Of a DNA stretch of 64,000 bases, positions 18,383 through 26,328 are shown one piece after another; the first letter of the stretch is position 1, and the number at the start of each line of letters is the position of its first letter. Below the pieces are notes generated by a model. That model saw only the letters and a list, made by a program, of their open reading frames with translations. It was not told the DNA's origin and made no database searches. The position numbers and the translations under genes are program-made. Source of the stretch: Cupriavidus pauculus (lineage in GTDB: Bacteria; Pseudomonadota; Gammaproteobacteria; Burkholderiales; Burkholderiaceae); NCBI RefSeq assembly GCF_008693385.1, contig NZ_CP044067.1:2647501-2711500 (forward strand), written 5' to 3'.

Positions 18383-19726
18383 ATGGCGCACATCGATGCG
18401 GCAGGCCCCGTCATGGGCAATTCCAATGGCGGTTTGCTGCACAACCGTTGGTTCCAGTTATTTATCGGTGTGCTCTGTATGGGCCTCGTGGCGAACCTCC
18501 AGTATGGCTGGACGCTGTTCGTCAACCCCATGAACGCCAAGCATCAGTGGGGCGAATCGGCGATCCAGATCGCGTTCTCCATCTTCATCGTGACCGAAAC
18601 GTGGCTGGTGCCCATCGAGGGCTGGCTCGTCGATAAATTCGGTCCGCGTCCCGTCGTCGCCTGTGGCGCCATCTGCGCCGGCCTGTCCTGGGTTATGAAC
18701 TCGTATGCCACGTCGCTGCCGATGCTCTACGCCTCGGCGGTGATCGCCGGCATCGGTGCCGGCGGCGTGTATGGCACGTGCGTCGGCAACGCGCTCAAGT
18801 GGTTCCCGGACAAGCGGGGCCTTGCCGCCGGCCTGACCGCCGCGGGCTTCGGCGCGGGCTCGGCCCTCACCGTGATTCCCATCGCGAACATGATCCAGAA
18901 GTCCGGCTACGAGCATGCGTTCTTCACGTTCGGCATCCTCCAGGGCGTACTCATCTTCATCATGGCGATGCTGCTGGTCAAGCCGAAACCCCCGCGCAAC
19001 GTGGCGACCAACAAGGCCATCCTGACGAATCCGGTGGAGTTCACGCCGGGCCAGATGGTGAAGACGCCGGTGTTCTGGCTGATCTATGCCTCCTTCGTGG
19101 CGGTGGCGGCGGGCGGCATCATGGCCACCGCGCAACTCGGCCCGATCGCCAAGGACTTCGGCTTCGCGTCGATGCCCATCACGATGCTCGGCGTGACGCT
19201 GCCGCTGCTCACGATGACGCTGTCGATCGACAACCTCTGCAACGGCCTGACGCGTCCGCTGTGCGGCTTTATCTCGGACCGCATCGGCCGCGAGAACACG
19301 ATGTTCTTCATCTTCATCGGCGAGGGGCTATCGCTCATCGGCCTGATGGAACTCGGCCACAACCCTTACTGGTTCATGCTGTTCGCGGCGCTCACGTTCC
19401 TGTTCTGGGGCGAGATCTTCTCGATCTTCCCGGCCCTCTGCGCCGACACGTTCGGCAGCAAGTTCGCCGCCGCCAACGCCGGCACGCTGTACACGGCGAA
19501 GGGTACCGCGGCGCTGCTCGTGCCCCTGGCATCGGTGTTGTCCCATCACGGCGGCTGGAGCCTCGTGTTCACCGTGGCGGCCGTCATGACGGTAGCGGCG
19601 GGGCTGTCGGCGAAGTTCCTGTTGCAGCCGATGCGGCGGCGCTTCATCACCGGCCACGCGAATGCACAGACGGTCAGCGACCGTGCCACGTATATGGCCG
19701 GCTTCTCCACCGGCAAGGGGGAGTAG
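18383..19726 (+). CDS. Oxalate/formate antiporter-type MFS transporter (first copy)
   Basis: 447 residues with about 12 membrane segments. QYGWTLFVNPMNAKHQWG, ETWLVPIEGWLVDKFGPRPVV and YGTCVGNALKWFPDKRGLAAG are the OxlT family marks. An Arg in NGLTRPLCGFISD and a Lys in YTAKGTAALL lie where the positively charged substrate-binding residues of OxlT are expected. It would exchange external oxalate for internal formate in the inner membrane, or carry a related dicarboxylate. The ATG has AAGGAGA upstream. It is divergent from a LysR regulator rather than behind the GntR operator, unlike the second copy. Confidence 0.88.
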   Translation: MAHIDAAGPVMGNSNGGLLHNRWFQLFIGVLCMGLVANLQYGWTLFVNPMNAKHQWGESAIQIAFSIFIVTETWLVPIEGWLVDKFGPRPVVACGAICAGLSWVMNSYATSLPMLYASAVIAGIGAGGVYGTCVGNALKWFPDKRGLAAGLTAAGFGAGSALTVIPIANMIQKSGYEHAFFTFGILQGVLIFIMAMLLVKPKPPRNVATNKAILTNPVEFTPGQMVKTPVFWLIYASFVAVAAGGIMATAQLGPIAKDFGFASMPITMLGVTLPLLTMTLSIDNLCNGLTRPLCGFISDRIGRENTMFFIFIGEGLSLIGLMELGHNPYWFMLFAALTFLFWGEIFSIFPALCADTFGSKFAAANAGTLYTAKGTAALLVPLASVLSHHGGWSLVFTVAAVMTVAAGLSAKFLLQPMRRRFITGHANAQTVSDRATYMAGFSTGKGE

Positions 19727-19838
19727 GGCGGCATCGCAATACCCGATCTATCCGAAAAGCGGCAACACGAGCGCGACGGCACAAGCACGACACCACCACG
19801 CGGCACCAAAGAGCAGTCACACAACAAGGAGCGGCACC

Positions 19839-20750
19839 ATGAATGTTTCGCTTCCACAATTGAAGGCCTTCGCGGCGGTAGCGCGGCAGAAGAGCTTCAC
19901 GCGCGCCGCCGCCGAGCTGGGCCTGACGCAATCGGCCATCAGTCGCAGCGTGCGCGAACTCGAGGAGGAAATCGCCCAGCGGCTGTTCGATCGCACCACA
20001 CGGCAGGTGGAACTGACCGATGCGGGCGCGCACCTGTCGCAACGCATCTGCCATCTGATCGAGGAGGTCGAGCAGACGCTGCGCGAAAGCCACGGCACGG
20101 GCAAACCGAGCCAGGGCACCGTGCAGATCGCCACCGATCCCGTGCTGTCGTCGATGTGCGTCCCCACGTGGGTCGCGGGTTGCCGCACGGCATGGCCGGG
20201 CATCGGCATCACGCTGCGCGACCGTTCGCACGAAGGGGTACTGCAGAGCGTGCGTAACGGCGAAGTGGATTTCGGCATCGCGAGCAATCCGGCGTCCTGC
20301 GACGATCTGTATTGCGAACCGCTATGCGTGGATCCGCTATGCGCGGTACTTCCCGCGCAGCACCCGCTGGCCGCGCGCGAATCGCTCGGATGGGGCGACC
20401 TCGCCGATGCCACCGTGCTGACGCTCGACCAGCATTCGGGCATGCAGCCCGCCGTCGAACGCGCGCTCGCGACCTATCATGTGCGGCCCGGCACGCTGCA
20501 GGTGCTCGGGCATTTCGCGGCGATCTTCGGCATGGTCGCGATGGGCCTCGGCATCGGCGTGGTGCCATCGCGCGCGCAGGCGTCCGGCATGGCGCCCGCG
20601 GCCGTGCTGCGGCCATTGCGGCCGCAGGTCACGTCCACGGTCATGCTGGTCCGGCGGAAGAGCCGGTCGCTCAAGCCCAATGCGGCGGCGGTCTGGGACA
20701 ATCTGCGCGCGCAGGAATACGATCAGGACCTGCTGAAGAAAGCCGGCTGA
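19839..20750 (+). CDS. LysR family transcriptional regulator
   Basis: 303 residues. Helix-turn-helix: LPQLKAFAAVARQKSFTRAAAELGLTQSAISRSVRELEEE in overlapping parts. The effector domain has IATDPVLSSMCVPTW and GMVAMGLGIGVVPSRA, the latter typical of the second ligand-binding lobe. The gene follows the first antiporter by about 110 bases on the same strand, AAGGAG precedes the ATG, and a strong palindromic terminator follows. Its target is unknown; the neighbouring transport gene is the first candidate. Confidence 0.9.
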   Translation: MNVSLPQLKAFAAVARQKSFTRAAAELGLTQSAISRSVRELEEEIAQRLFDRTTRQVELTDAGAHLSQRICHLIEEVEQTLRESHGTGKPSQGTVQIATDPVLSSMCVPTWVAGCRTAWPGIGITLRDRSHEGVLQSVRNGEVDFGIASNPASCDDLYCEPLCVDPLCAVLPAQHPLAARESLGWGDLADATVLTLDQHSGMQPAVERALATYHVRPGTLQVLGHFAAIFGMVAMGLGIGVVPSRAQASGMAPAAVLRPLRPQVTSTVMLVRRKSRSLKPNAAAVWDNLRAQEYDQDLLKKAG

Positions 20751-20834
20751 CCGCAACGCACAAAGGGTCTTTGCCCCGAAAGTGTGGATTTGCAACATGC
20801 GGCGCCCCAGTGATTGGCGCGCTCGAGAGAACGA

Positions 20835-20858
20835 CAAGGCACCCCGCGGGGTGCCTTG
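20835..20858 (+). terminator. Palindromic terminator after lysR
   Basis: A perfect 24-base palindrome with half-site CAAGGCACCCCG, followed by TTGCGTTT. It closes the antiporter-lysR region before the next operator. Confidence 0.85.
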
Positions 20859-20891
20859 TTGCGTTTGGTGCATATAGAGGAAACCTTCTCA

Positions 20892-20906
20892 AGATATATC
20901 ACATAC
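20892..20906 (+). promoter_or_regulatory. Oxalate-regulon operator, copy 5
   Basis: AGATATATCACATAC, matching the core of the other copies exactly. It lies just upstream of a near-consensus promoter that drives the 77-residue membrane peptide, so here it precedes the -35 element instead of lying in the spacer. Confidence 0.72.
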
Positions 20907-20912
20907 CAAATA

Positions 20913-20941
20913 TTTACAGACCTTGCGATGCAGCATATAAT
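20913..20941 (+). promoter_or_regulatory. Sigma-70 promoter for the small membrane peptide
   Basis: TTTACA (20913-20918) and TATAAT (20936-20941) are separated by 17 bases, the best-looking promoter in the window. Transcription would start near 20948, about 30 bases before the ATG at 20977. Confidence 0.75.
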
Positions 20942-20976
20942 GAAAACTCCTTGACCTACCTCACTCAGGATTTTTC

Positions 20977-21210
20977 ATGAACACCGCTCTGCTTTCCGTC
21001 CTCGCTCTTGGTCTGATCCATCTGGGCGTTTTCGCAACCTGGCTGATCGGCACGCGCGTGCCGATGGAAACGCTGACGACCGCGCAAGACCATGGCCGTT
21101 TCGCCGGCCTGGGTGCCTCGCAGGATTCGACCGACGGTGTCGGCCGCTCGCGTCCCGCCGCCACGCCCGTTCAGGTCCCGGCTCTGGTTCCCGAATTCGC
21201 GCGCATCTGA
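20977..21210 (+). CDS. Small single-span membrane protein, 77 residues, in the oxalate regulon
   Basis: Residues about 4-24 (ALLSVLALGLIHLGVFATWL) form one hydrophobic span; the rest is polar, with a Pro/Ala-rich end (RSRPAATPVQVPALVPEF). No cysteine or known domain is visible and I do not recognise the family. A Shine-Dalgarno-like CAGGA precedes the ATG, a near-consensus promoter lies upstream, and the oxalate-type operator lies upstream of that. These support a real gene. By position just before the second antiporter it might help or regulate transport, which is inference. Confidence 0.7.
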   Translation: MNTALLSVLALGLIHLGVFATWLIGTRVPMETLTTAQDHGRFAGLGASQDSTDGVGRSRPAATPVQVPALVPEFARI

Positions 21211-21624
21211 TTGGCAGTAACGTTGGAGCTTGTTACGGCCGGCTTCTCCATACGTGCTTCACAGCTTTTGTCGCGCCCGCGACATCCGAGCTTACGGCCG
21301 GTTTCCTGCCTGTCTTCTTCCTGCCTCATTCCGTCAGATTCTGAATGTCGACACATTCACGATCGGCAGCACTTGTCGCACGCCTAGGACTTTCCCTATC
21401 AGGGTCCTCACGCTGCTGCAACGCACGGAAAACACCCCCACTCGACACCGCTTCGCATTGATCTGGCGATCGCATCCAAGTCATTGATTCGCAAGCGAGT
21501 CCTGGCCCATTCCAATGCGCGTTTCATGCGCATGGCACACCAGTGGCAGAGCAGGGTGCCAGTGACGAGCCAATGCCATCCGCAACGGTGCGGCGGCGCA
21601 CCGAAATCCCGGCTTGACTTGGTT
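21211..21624. other. Long intergenic region before the second antiporter
   Basis: About 410 bases with no convincing gene. It contains two related segments, GCTTGTTACGGCCGGCTTC near 21231 and GCTTACGGCCGGTTTC near 21291. An 85-codon frame here lacks a ribosome site and has atypical composition. The region might be a long leader for the 77-residue gene or hold a small RNA, but nothing decides it. Confidence 0.4.
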
Positions 21625-21642
21625 GATATATCACATACCGTA
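21614..21642 (+). promoter_or_regulatory. oxlT promoter with oxalate-regulon operator, copy 6
   Basis: TGATATATCACATACCGTAT (21624-21643) contains the perfect palindrome TGATATATCA. TTGACT at 21614-21619 and TACCGT at 21636-21641 give a candidate promoter with a 16-base spacer, similar in layout to the frc and oxc promoters. The leader to the ATG at 21768 is about 120 bases. Confidence 0.72.
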
Positions 21643-21767
21643 TAGCACTAGAACGGCTCAGCTGTTCGAAGGTCTAGCGCGCAAATATCGAACAACAACA
21701 GCACAAAAGAGCGTCCGCACAGGACGCCTATCCACAACGGCGGGCCGCCCCGTCAGAAGGAGACACC

Positions 21768-23087
21768 ATGGAACTACAGCAACAGGCGTCGACGTCCCGT
21801 TTTGCGTCCCCGTGGATGCAACTCGTGTTTGGCGTGATCTGTATGGCGATGATCGCCAATATGCAGTATGGCTGGACGCTGTTCGTCAATCCCATCGATG
21901 ACAAGTACCACTGGGGCCGCACGGCCATCCAGGTGGCGTTCACCATTTTCGTGGTCACGGAGACGTGGCTGGTCCCGATCGAGGGCTATCTCGTCGACAA
22001 GTACGGTCCCCGCCCGGTGGTCGTGGGCGGTGGCTTGCTGTGCGCCATCGCATGGGCGCTGAATTCGGTGGCCTCGTCGCTGCCGATGCTGTACGTCGCA
22101 GCCGCCATCGGCGGTGTGGGTGCCGGCGCGGTATATGGCACCTGCGTGGGCAACGCGCTCAAGTGGTTCCCGAACCGCCGCGGGCTGGCGGCGGGGATTA
22201 CCGCGGCGGGCTTCGGCGCGGGCTCCGCGATGACCGTGGTGCCGATCGCCAACATGATCAAGAGCAGCGGCTACGAGGCCACGTTCCTCTGGTTCGGCCT
22301 GGGCCAGGGCCTGATCGTGTTCGTGCTGGGCATGGCGCTCTATCCGCCCTCGGCGAAGATCCTCAGCGAGGTCAAGGCCACGCTGAAGAGCGCCACGACC
22401 TACAACGCCACGCCGCGCCAGGTCCTGTCCTCGCCGATCTTCTGGGTCATGTACGCGATGTTCGTGATGATGGCCGCAGGCGGCCTCATGGCCACCGCGC
22501 AGCTCGGCCCGATCGCCAAGGACTTCGGCCTGCATGACTCGCCCGTGTCCATCCTCGGCCTCACGCTGCCGGCGCTGACATTCGCGCTGACCATCGACCG
22601 CGTGCTCAATGGCCTGACGCGACCGTTCTTCGGCTGGATCTCCGACAACATCGGCCGGGAGAACACGATGTTCATCGCGTTCGCGGTGGAGGCCGTGGGC
22701 ATCGTGCTGCTGTCGAAGTACGGCCACAACCCGGTGGCGTTCGTGGTGCTGACGGGCGTGGTGTTCTTCGCCTGGGGTGAAATCTACAGCCTGTTCCCGG
22801 CGACCTGCGGCGATACGTTCGGTCCGAAGTTCGCCGCGACCAATGCTGGCTTGCTCTATACGGCCAAGGGCACGGCCGCGCTGCTGGTCCCGTTCTCGAG
22901 CGTGATCACGGCTGCGACCGGTGACTGGCACGCGGTGTTCATGCTGGCTTCCGGCATGGCCGCGCTGTCCGCGGTGCTGGCGATCTTCGTGCTGAAGCCG
23001 ATGCGAGAGGCCCACGCGAAGAAGTACGTGCATGCCAACACCACCGCGCCGATGGGCTACCGCCCGGTGCCGGACGATGTGACCTGA
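21768..23087 (+). CDS. oxlT: Oxalate/formate antiporter-type MFS transporter (second copy)
   Basis: 439 residues with about 12 membrane segments. It shares with the first copy QYGWTLFVNP, ETWLVPIEGYLVDKYGPRPVV, YGTCVGNALKWFP and MATAQLGPIAKDFG. Arg285 in NGLTRPFFGW and the Lys of LLYTAKGTAALL are the expected charged substrate contacts of OxlT-like carriers. AAGGAGA precedes the ATG. Because it lies behind the same operator as frc and oxc, it is the better candidate for the dedicated oxalate:formate exchanger; exchange of oxalate for formate would also yield a proton-motive force. Confidence 0.9.
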   Translation: MELQQQASTSRFASPWMQLVFGVICMAMIANMQYGWTLFVNPIDDKYHWGRTAIQVAFTIFVVTETWLVPIEGYLVDKYGPRPVVVGGGLLCAIAWALNSVASSLPMLYVAAAIGGVGAGAVYGTCVGNALKWFPNRRGLAAGITAAGFGAGSAMTVVPIANMIKSSGYEATFLWFGLGQGLIVFVLGMALYPPSAKILSEVKATLKSATTYNATPRQVLSSPIFWVMYAMFVMMAAGGLMATAQLGPIAKDFGLHDSPVSILGLTLPALTFALTIDRVLNGLTRPFFGWISDNIGRENTMFIAFAVEAVGIVLLSKYGHNPVAFVVLTGVVFFAWGEIYSLFPATCGDTFGPKFAATNAGLLYTAKGTAALLVPFSSVITAATGDWHAVFMLASGMAALSAVLAIFVLKPMREAHAKKYVHANTTAPMGYRPVPDDVT

Positions 23088-23126
23088 CGGTACGCTGCCC
23101 CTGGCAGGAACGATGCGCTGACGCGT

Positions 23127-23151
23127 GCCCGCCCTCGTGGCGGGCTTTTTT
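23127..23151 (+). terminator. Terminator after the second antiporter
   Basis: GCCCGCC-CTCGT-GGCGGGC followed by six T. Clear intrinsic terminator. Confidence 0.92.
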
Positions 23152-23161
23152 ATGGACGGAT

Positions 23162-23242
23162 TTTCACTATTCCAGTGAAAGTGATTGCTTCAGCTTCCGG
23201 CTAATCAAGCGGATGGAAGTTGGTTACGATGCAGGCATCGTA
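23162..23242. promoter_or_regulatory. Two inverted repeats upstream of the quinone-reductase-like gene
   Basis: TTTCACTATTCCAGTGAAA (23162-23180) is a 7-base inverted repeat with a five-base centre. TACGATGCAGGCATCGTA (23225-23242) is an 8-base perfect inverted repeat with a two-base centre and lies 27 bases before the ATG. The second is well placed for a repressor operator. No regulator adjoins. Confidence 0.6.
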
Positions 23243-23268
23243 GATTTACTTCCAGACAGGAGCCTGCC

Positions 23269-24285
23269 ATGAAAGCCATCGGCCTGACCCATTACCTGCC
23301 CATCAGCGACCCGCGTTCGCTGTTCGACACCGACCTGCCGAAGCCGGAAGCGGCCGGCCACGATCTGCTGGTCAAGATCGAGGCGGTGGCCGTGAACCCC
23401 GTGGACACCAAGGTCCGCGCGCCGAAGGACAAGATCGAGCCCGCGCCGCGCGTGCTGGGCTGGGATGCGGCCGGCACCGTGGTAGCGGTGGGTCCGGACG
23501 TGACGCTGTTCAAGGTCGGCGACCCCGTGTTCTACGCGGGCAGCATCACGCGTTCGGGTACCAACAGCGAGTATCACCTCGTCGATGAACGCATTGCCGG
23601 GCACAAGCCGGCCTCGCTGGACTTCGCGCACGCGGCCGCGCTGCCGCTGACCGCCATTACCGCATGGGAAGCGCTGTTCGATCGTCTCGGGGTTTCGGAG
23701 AAGGGTGAGGACGCGGGCAAATCGGTGCTGATCATCGGCGGTGCCGGCGGCGTGGGTTCCATCGGTATCCAGCTGGCCAAGACGCTCGGCAAGCTGACCG
23801 TGATCGCGACGGCCTCGCGTCCGGAGTCGGAGGCCTGGGTGCGCAAGCTCGGCGCCGACCATACGATCGACCATCGCGGCGATATGCCCGCGCAACTGCG
23901 TACGCTGGGCTTCGAGAACGTCGATTACATCCTGTGCTTCAACGACACCGACCGTCATTTCGAGGCGATGGCCGAGGCGATCGCGCCGCAGGGCAAGATC
24001 TGCTCGATCGTGGAGAACGCGGGCCCGCTGGCCATCGGCGCGCTCAAGAGCAAGAGCGCGACGTTCGTGTGGGAGTTCATGTTCACGCGCGCGATGTACG
24101 GCACGCCGGACATGATCGCGCAGCACAAGCTGCTCAACGAAGTGGCGCGCCTGATCGACGCGGGCCGCCTGCAGACCACGCTCGGCGAAAACCTCGGCAC
24201 GATCAACGCCGAGAACCTGCGCCGCGCGCATGCGATGCTCGAAGGCGGTCAGACCATCGGCAAGCTCGTGCTGCAGGGCTTCTGA
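23269..24285 (+). CDS. Zinc-independent alcohol dehydrogenase / quinone reductase family protein (MDR)
   Basis: 338 residues. A GroES-like N-terminal half (VKIEAVAVNPVDTKVRAP, GWDAAGTVVAVGPDV) is followed by an NADPH-binding Rossmann half with LIIGGAGGVGSIGIQLAK. The structural and catalytic zinc cysteines are absent, so this is the NADPH:quinone oxidoreductase-like branch (ZADH). It probably reduces quinones or unsaturated carbonyl compounds in the cytosol. The ATG at 23269 follows CAGGAG. The 3' end overlaps the convergent hydrolase gene by 37 bases. Confidence 0.88.
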   Translation: MKAIGLTHYLPISDPRSLFDTDLPKPEAAGHDLLVKIEAVAVNPVDTKVRAPKDKIEPAPRVLGWDAAGTVVAVGPDVTLFKVGDPVFYAGSITRSGTNSEYHLVDERIAGHKPASLDFAHAAALPLTAITAWEALFDRLGVSEKGEDAGKSVLIIGGAGGVGSIGIQLAKTLGKLTVIATASRPESEAWVRKLGADHTIDHRGDMPAQLRTLGFENVDYILCFNDTDRHFEAMAEAIAPQGKICSIVENAGPLAIGALKSKSATFVWEFMFTRAMYGTPDMIAQHKLLNEVARLIDAGRLQTTLGENLGTINAENLRRAHAMLEGGQTIGKLVLQGF

Positions 24286-25259
24286 GCTTCGAGGAACCCG
24301 GCGATTCTCGCCGCTACCGCCGCGTCCCGTAGGATGCGGCGGTGGCCGAGCCCTTCGGTCGTCGCCAGTTGTGCACCAGGCCATGCGCCCGCGATCGCGG
24401 CGCCATCTTCCCAGGGCACTTCGCGGTCATCGCGATCGTGCACGATCAGCGTTGGCGGCACATCGCGCGTGCGGCCGACGTCGGGCACGTTCAACGTCTC
24501 CCATGGCATGCCGAGCCACGCCGCGCTGTCCCGCGCCATGCGCGCGAATACCGCGGGGCTGAAGCCGAGCTGCCAGGCCAGCGCGGCGCATGCGCGGCCC
24601 ATATCGGCGGGCGGGCAGACCAGTACGGCACGCCGTAGCGGCAGCCCTTCGCGAATGGCCAGCGCCGTCGCCGGACCGCCGGCCGAATGCGAGACCACCG
24701 CGTGGACCGGGCCCACATGCCACGCCACCGCGAGCAGCGACCGCGACAGTTCGACGATCGAACTGCGGTCCCCACCTTGCGCGCCGGCGTCGGAGGCACC
24801 GTGCGACAACGCGTCGAATGCCGCCACGCGCATACCGGCCGCGAGCAGCGGCTCCACCATCGCATGCCACTGCGCCGCATTGCCGCCCCAGCCGTGCGCG
24901 AGCAGCACGACGGGACCTTCCTGCCCCCAGCGGTATACGCGCACGCGCCGGCTTGCCCCCTGGCCCGTCACGAGCGCCCAGTCCGCGCGCGCGGCGTCGA
25001 GCATGCGCTGCCCGTCGGCCGATATGGGCGCGCGCGGCGGCGAGAACCAGAGGCGCTCGAGTTCGCGCGCGGCGCCGGCCGGGTGCAGCAGCGAGGTCGC
25101 CTGCCAGCGGAGGCGGTACCAGCCCGGAATACGCGGCGACGCCGGCGGACGTGCGGCGGGGGGCGCATGCGGCGCCGCCCGGACGGCCGCGGGGGAATCC
25201 TGTGAGGGGGAGCTGGATGCAGAAGACAGCACTTCGGACACGGCAAGGACCTCCGGCAT
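24249..25259 (-). CDS. Alpha/beta hydrolase
   Basis: 336 residues from the ATG at 25259. The fold marks are VVLLAHGWGGNAAQW (oxyanion loop), AVVSHSAGGPATALA (nucleophile elbow with GHSxG replaced by SHSAG), the acid in LIVHDRDDREVPWEDG and the histidine in EGLGHRRIL. The first 60 residues are Pro/Ala-rich and low-complexity. Two further in-frame ATGs (25286 and 25316) are possible and none has a strong ribosome site. An operator shared with the TetR gene upstream lies at 25333, so expression is probably TetR-controlled. The substrate is unknown; an ester or amide is likely. Confidence 0.82.
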   Translation of the reverse strand: MPEVLAVSEVLSSASSSPSQDSPAAVRAAPHAPPAARPPASPRIPGWYRLRWQATSLLHPAGAARELERLWFSPPRAPISADGQRMLDAARADWALVTGQGASRRVRVYRWGQEGPVVLLAHGWGGNAAQWHAMVEPLLAAGMRVAAFDALSHGASDAGAQGGDRSSIVELSRSLLAVAWHVGPVHAVVSHSAGGPATALAIREGLPLRRAVLVCPPADMGRACAALAWQLGFSPAVFARMARDSAAWLGMPWETLNVPDVGRTRDVPPTLIVHDRDDREVPWEDGAAIAGAWPGAQLATTEGLGHRRILRDAAVAARIAGFLEAQKPCSTSLPMV

Positions 25260-25332
25260 GAACGGTAACGGTGGTCGGCGCGGCATCGTGGCGACGCTTC
25301 GCCATCGCCGACGCATTTTTTTGCATTTTGCG

Positions 25333-25345
25333 ACCGACCAGTCGT
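25333..25345. promoter_or_regulatory. TetR operator in front of the hydrolase
   Basis: ACCGACCAGTCGT, matching the site in front of the tetR gene (read on the other strand, ACCGACCGGTCGT) in 12 of 13 positions; identity continues into the flanking GC. It lies just upstream of the hydrolase start candidates. Confidence 0.7.
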
Positions 25346-25389
25346 GCTATTTTTAGGGCAACAAAATGCGGCAAGAATGCCTTTGGAAG

Positions 25390-25417
25390 CCCCGCGCGCG
25401 CGCCCTGGCGCGCGGGG
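25390..25417 (-). terminator. Hairpin after tetR
   Basis: Ten-base stem CCCCGCGCGC / GCGCGCGGGG with an eight-base loop, directly after the tetR stop on the minus strand. It has no long T run, so termination may be partial. Confidence 0.6.
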
Positions 25418-25425
25418 TTTCGGTG

Positions 25426-26046
25426 TCAGTGCGCGCCGGTCGCGGGTATGCGCGCGGGGGTCCCCGCATCGGCGAGCAGGCGCGCGAACGCGTGGCGCGC
25501 CATGGCCTGCGCATCGTCGCGGCCCAGCAGCTTGAACGAGGTCTGGAACGACATGCCGATGCCCACCATGTCGAATGCGAACTGGCGCGGTTCCACGTCG
25601 GCGCGAATCGCGCCGTCTTCGATTGCATCGCGAATCACGCGCGCGATGGTGCCGTGCCAGTCCTTGAGCGCCTGGACCACCAGGTCCCGGATGGCGCCCG
25701 GACGGTCGCGGTATTCCTGTGCCAGCGCCATGAACAGGCAGCGTCCGCCCGTGACCGTGCCGCCCACCCATTCGAGATATCCGTCGAACAGCGTCTGCAG
25801 GCGCGGGACACCGCGCGGCGCGCGCATCGCGGGCTGCACGACGATCTCGCCGAAGCGCTCCACGGCACGTTCGAGTACCGCCTCCTGCAGCGCTTCCTTC
25901 GACTTGAAATGGGCGTAGAGGCCGCTCTTCGACATGTGGGTGTCGGCCGCGAGCGTGGCAAGCGACAACTGCTCGAAGCCGACCTTGCTGGCGGACGCCA
26001 GGGCCTGTTCGATGATCGCGGTGCGGGTGAGTTGGCCTTTCTGCAT
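25426..26046 (-). CDS. TetR family transcriptional regulator
   Basis: 206 residues from the ATG at 26046. The helix-turn-helix region reads IIEQALASASKVGFEQLSLATLAADTHMSKSGLYAHFKSKEAL in overlapping parts; the C-terminal domain includes GGRCLFMALAQEYRDRPG, resembling the YcdC/AcrR-like branch with a TetR_C-type ligand domain. An in-frame start further upstream would place the operator inside the coding region, so 26046 is preferred. Its operator occurs before its own start and before the downstream alpha/beta hydrolase, consistent with self-repression and control of the hydrolase. Confidence 0.88.
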   Translation of the reverse strand: MQKGQLTRTAIIEQALASASKVGFEQLSLATLAADTHMSKSGLYAHFKSKEALQEAVLERAVERFGEIVVQPAMRAPRGVPRLQTLFDGYLEWVGGTVTGGRCLFMALAQEYRDRPGAIRDLVVQALKDWHGTIARVIRDAIEDGAIRADVEPRQFAFDMVGIGMSFQTSFKLLGRDDAQAMARHAFARLLADAGTPARIPATGAH

Positions 26047-26061
26047 GCGGTGCAGATTAGC

Positions 26062-26074
26062 ACGACCGGTCGGT
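26062..26074. promoter_or_regulatory. TetR operator in front of tetR
   Basis: ACGACCGGTCGGT contains the palindrome GACCGGTC and lies 16 bases before the tetR start. On the opposite strand, with flanks, it matches 14 of 16 bases of the site at 25332. Confidence 0.7.
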
Positions 26075-26328
26075 TTGTCAACTTGCCTTACTGCACACTT
26101 CGACAATACTTATGTGACGTCAACGCAAAGCAGACATCCCCGTTAGTGTGTGTGCGCAGGCCAATGTTGTGCTGTGTACGCCTTTCGGACTAGAGCCCGG
26201 AAGACCGGAAAGCGCCATCATAGGAAATCTGCAAAAGTGTTTCGCAAAGGACCTACGGAACGCTTTACGTGCTCTATACTCGAATGCACGTCCGCGCACT
26301 TTTTTTTGACTGGTGACTGGAGACCGAC

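Noticed and set aside
21230..21487. 85-codon frame in the gap before the second antiporter
   Set aside because: No ribosome site, no domain and a Ser/Arg/Pro composition unlike its neighbours.
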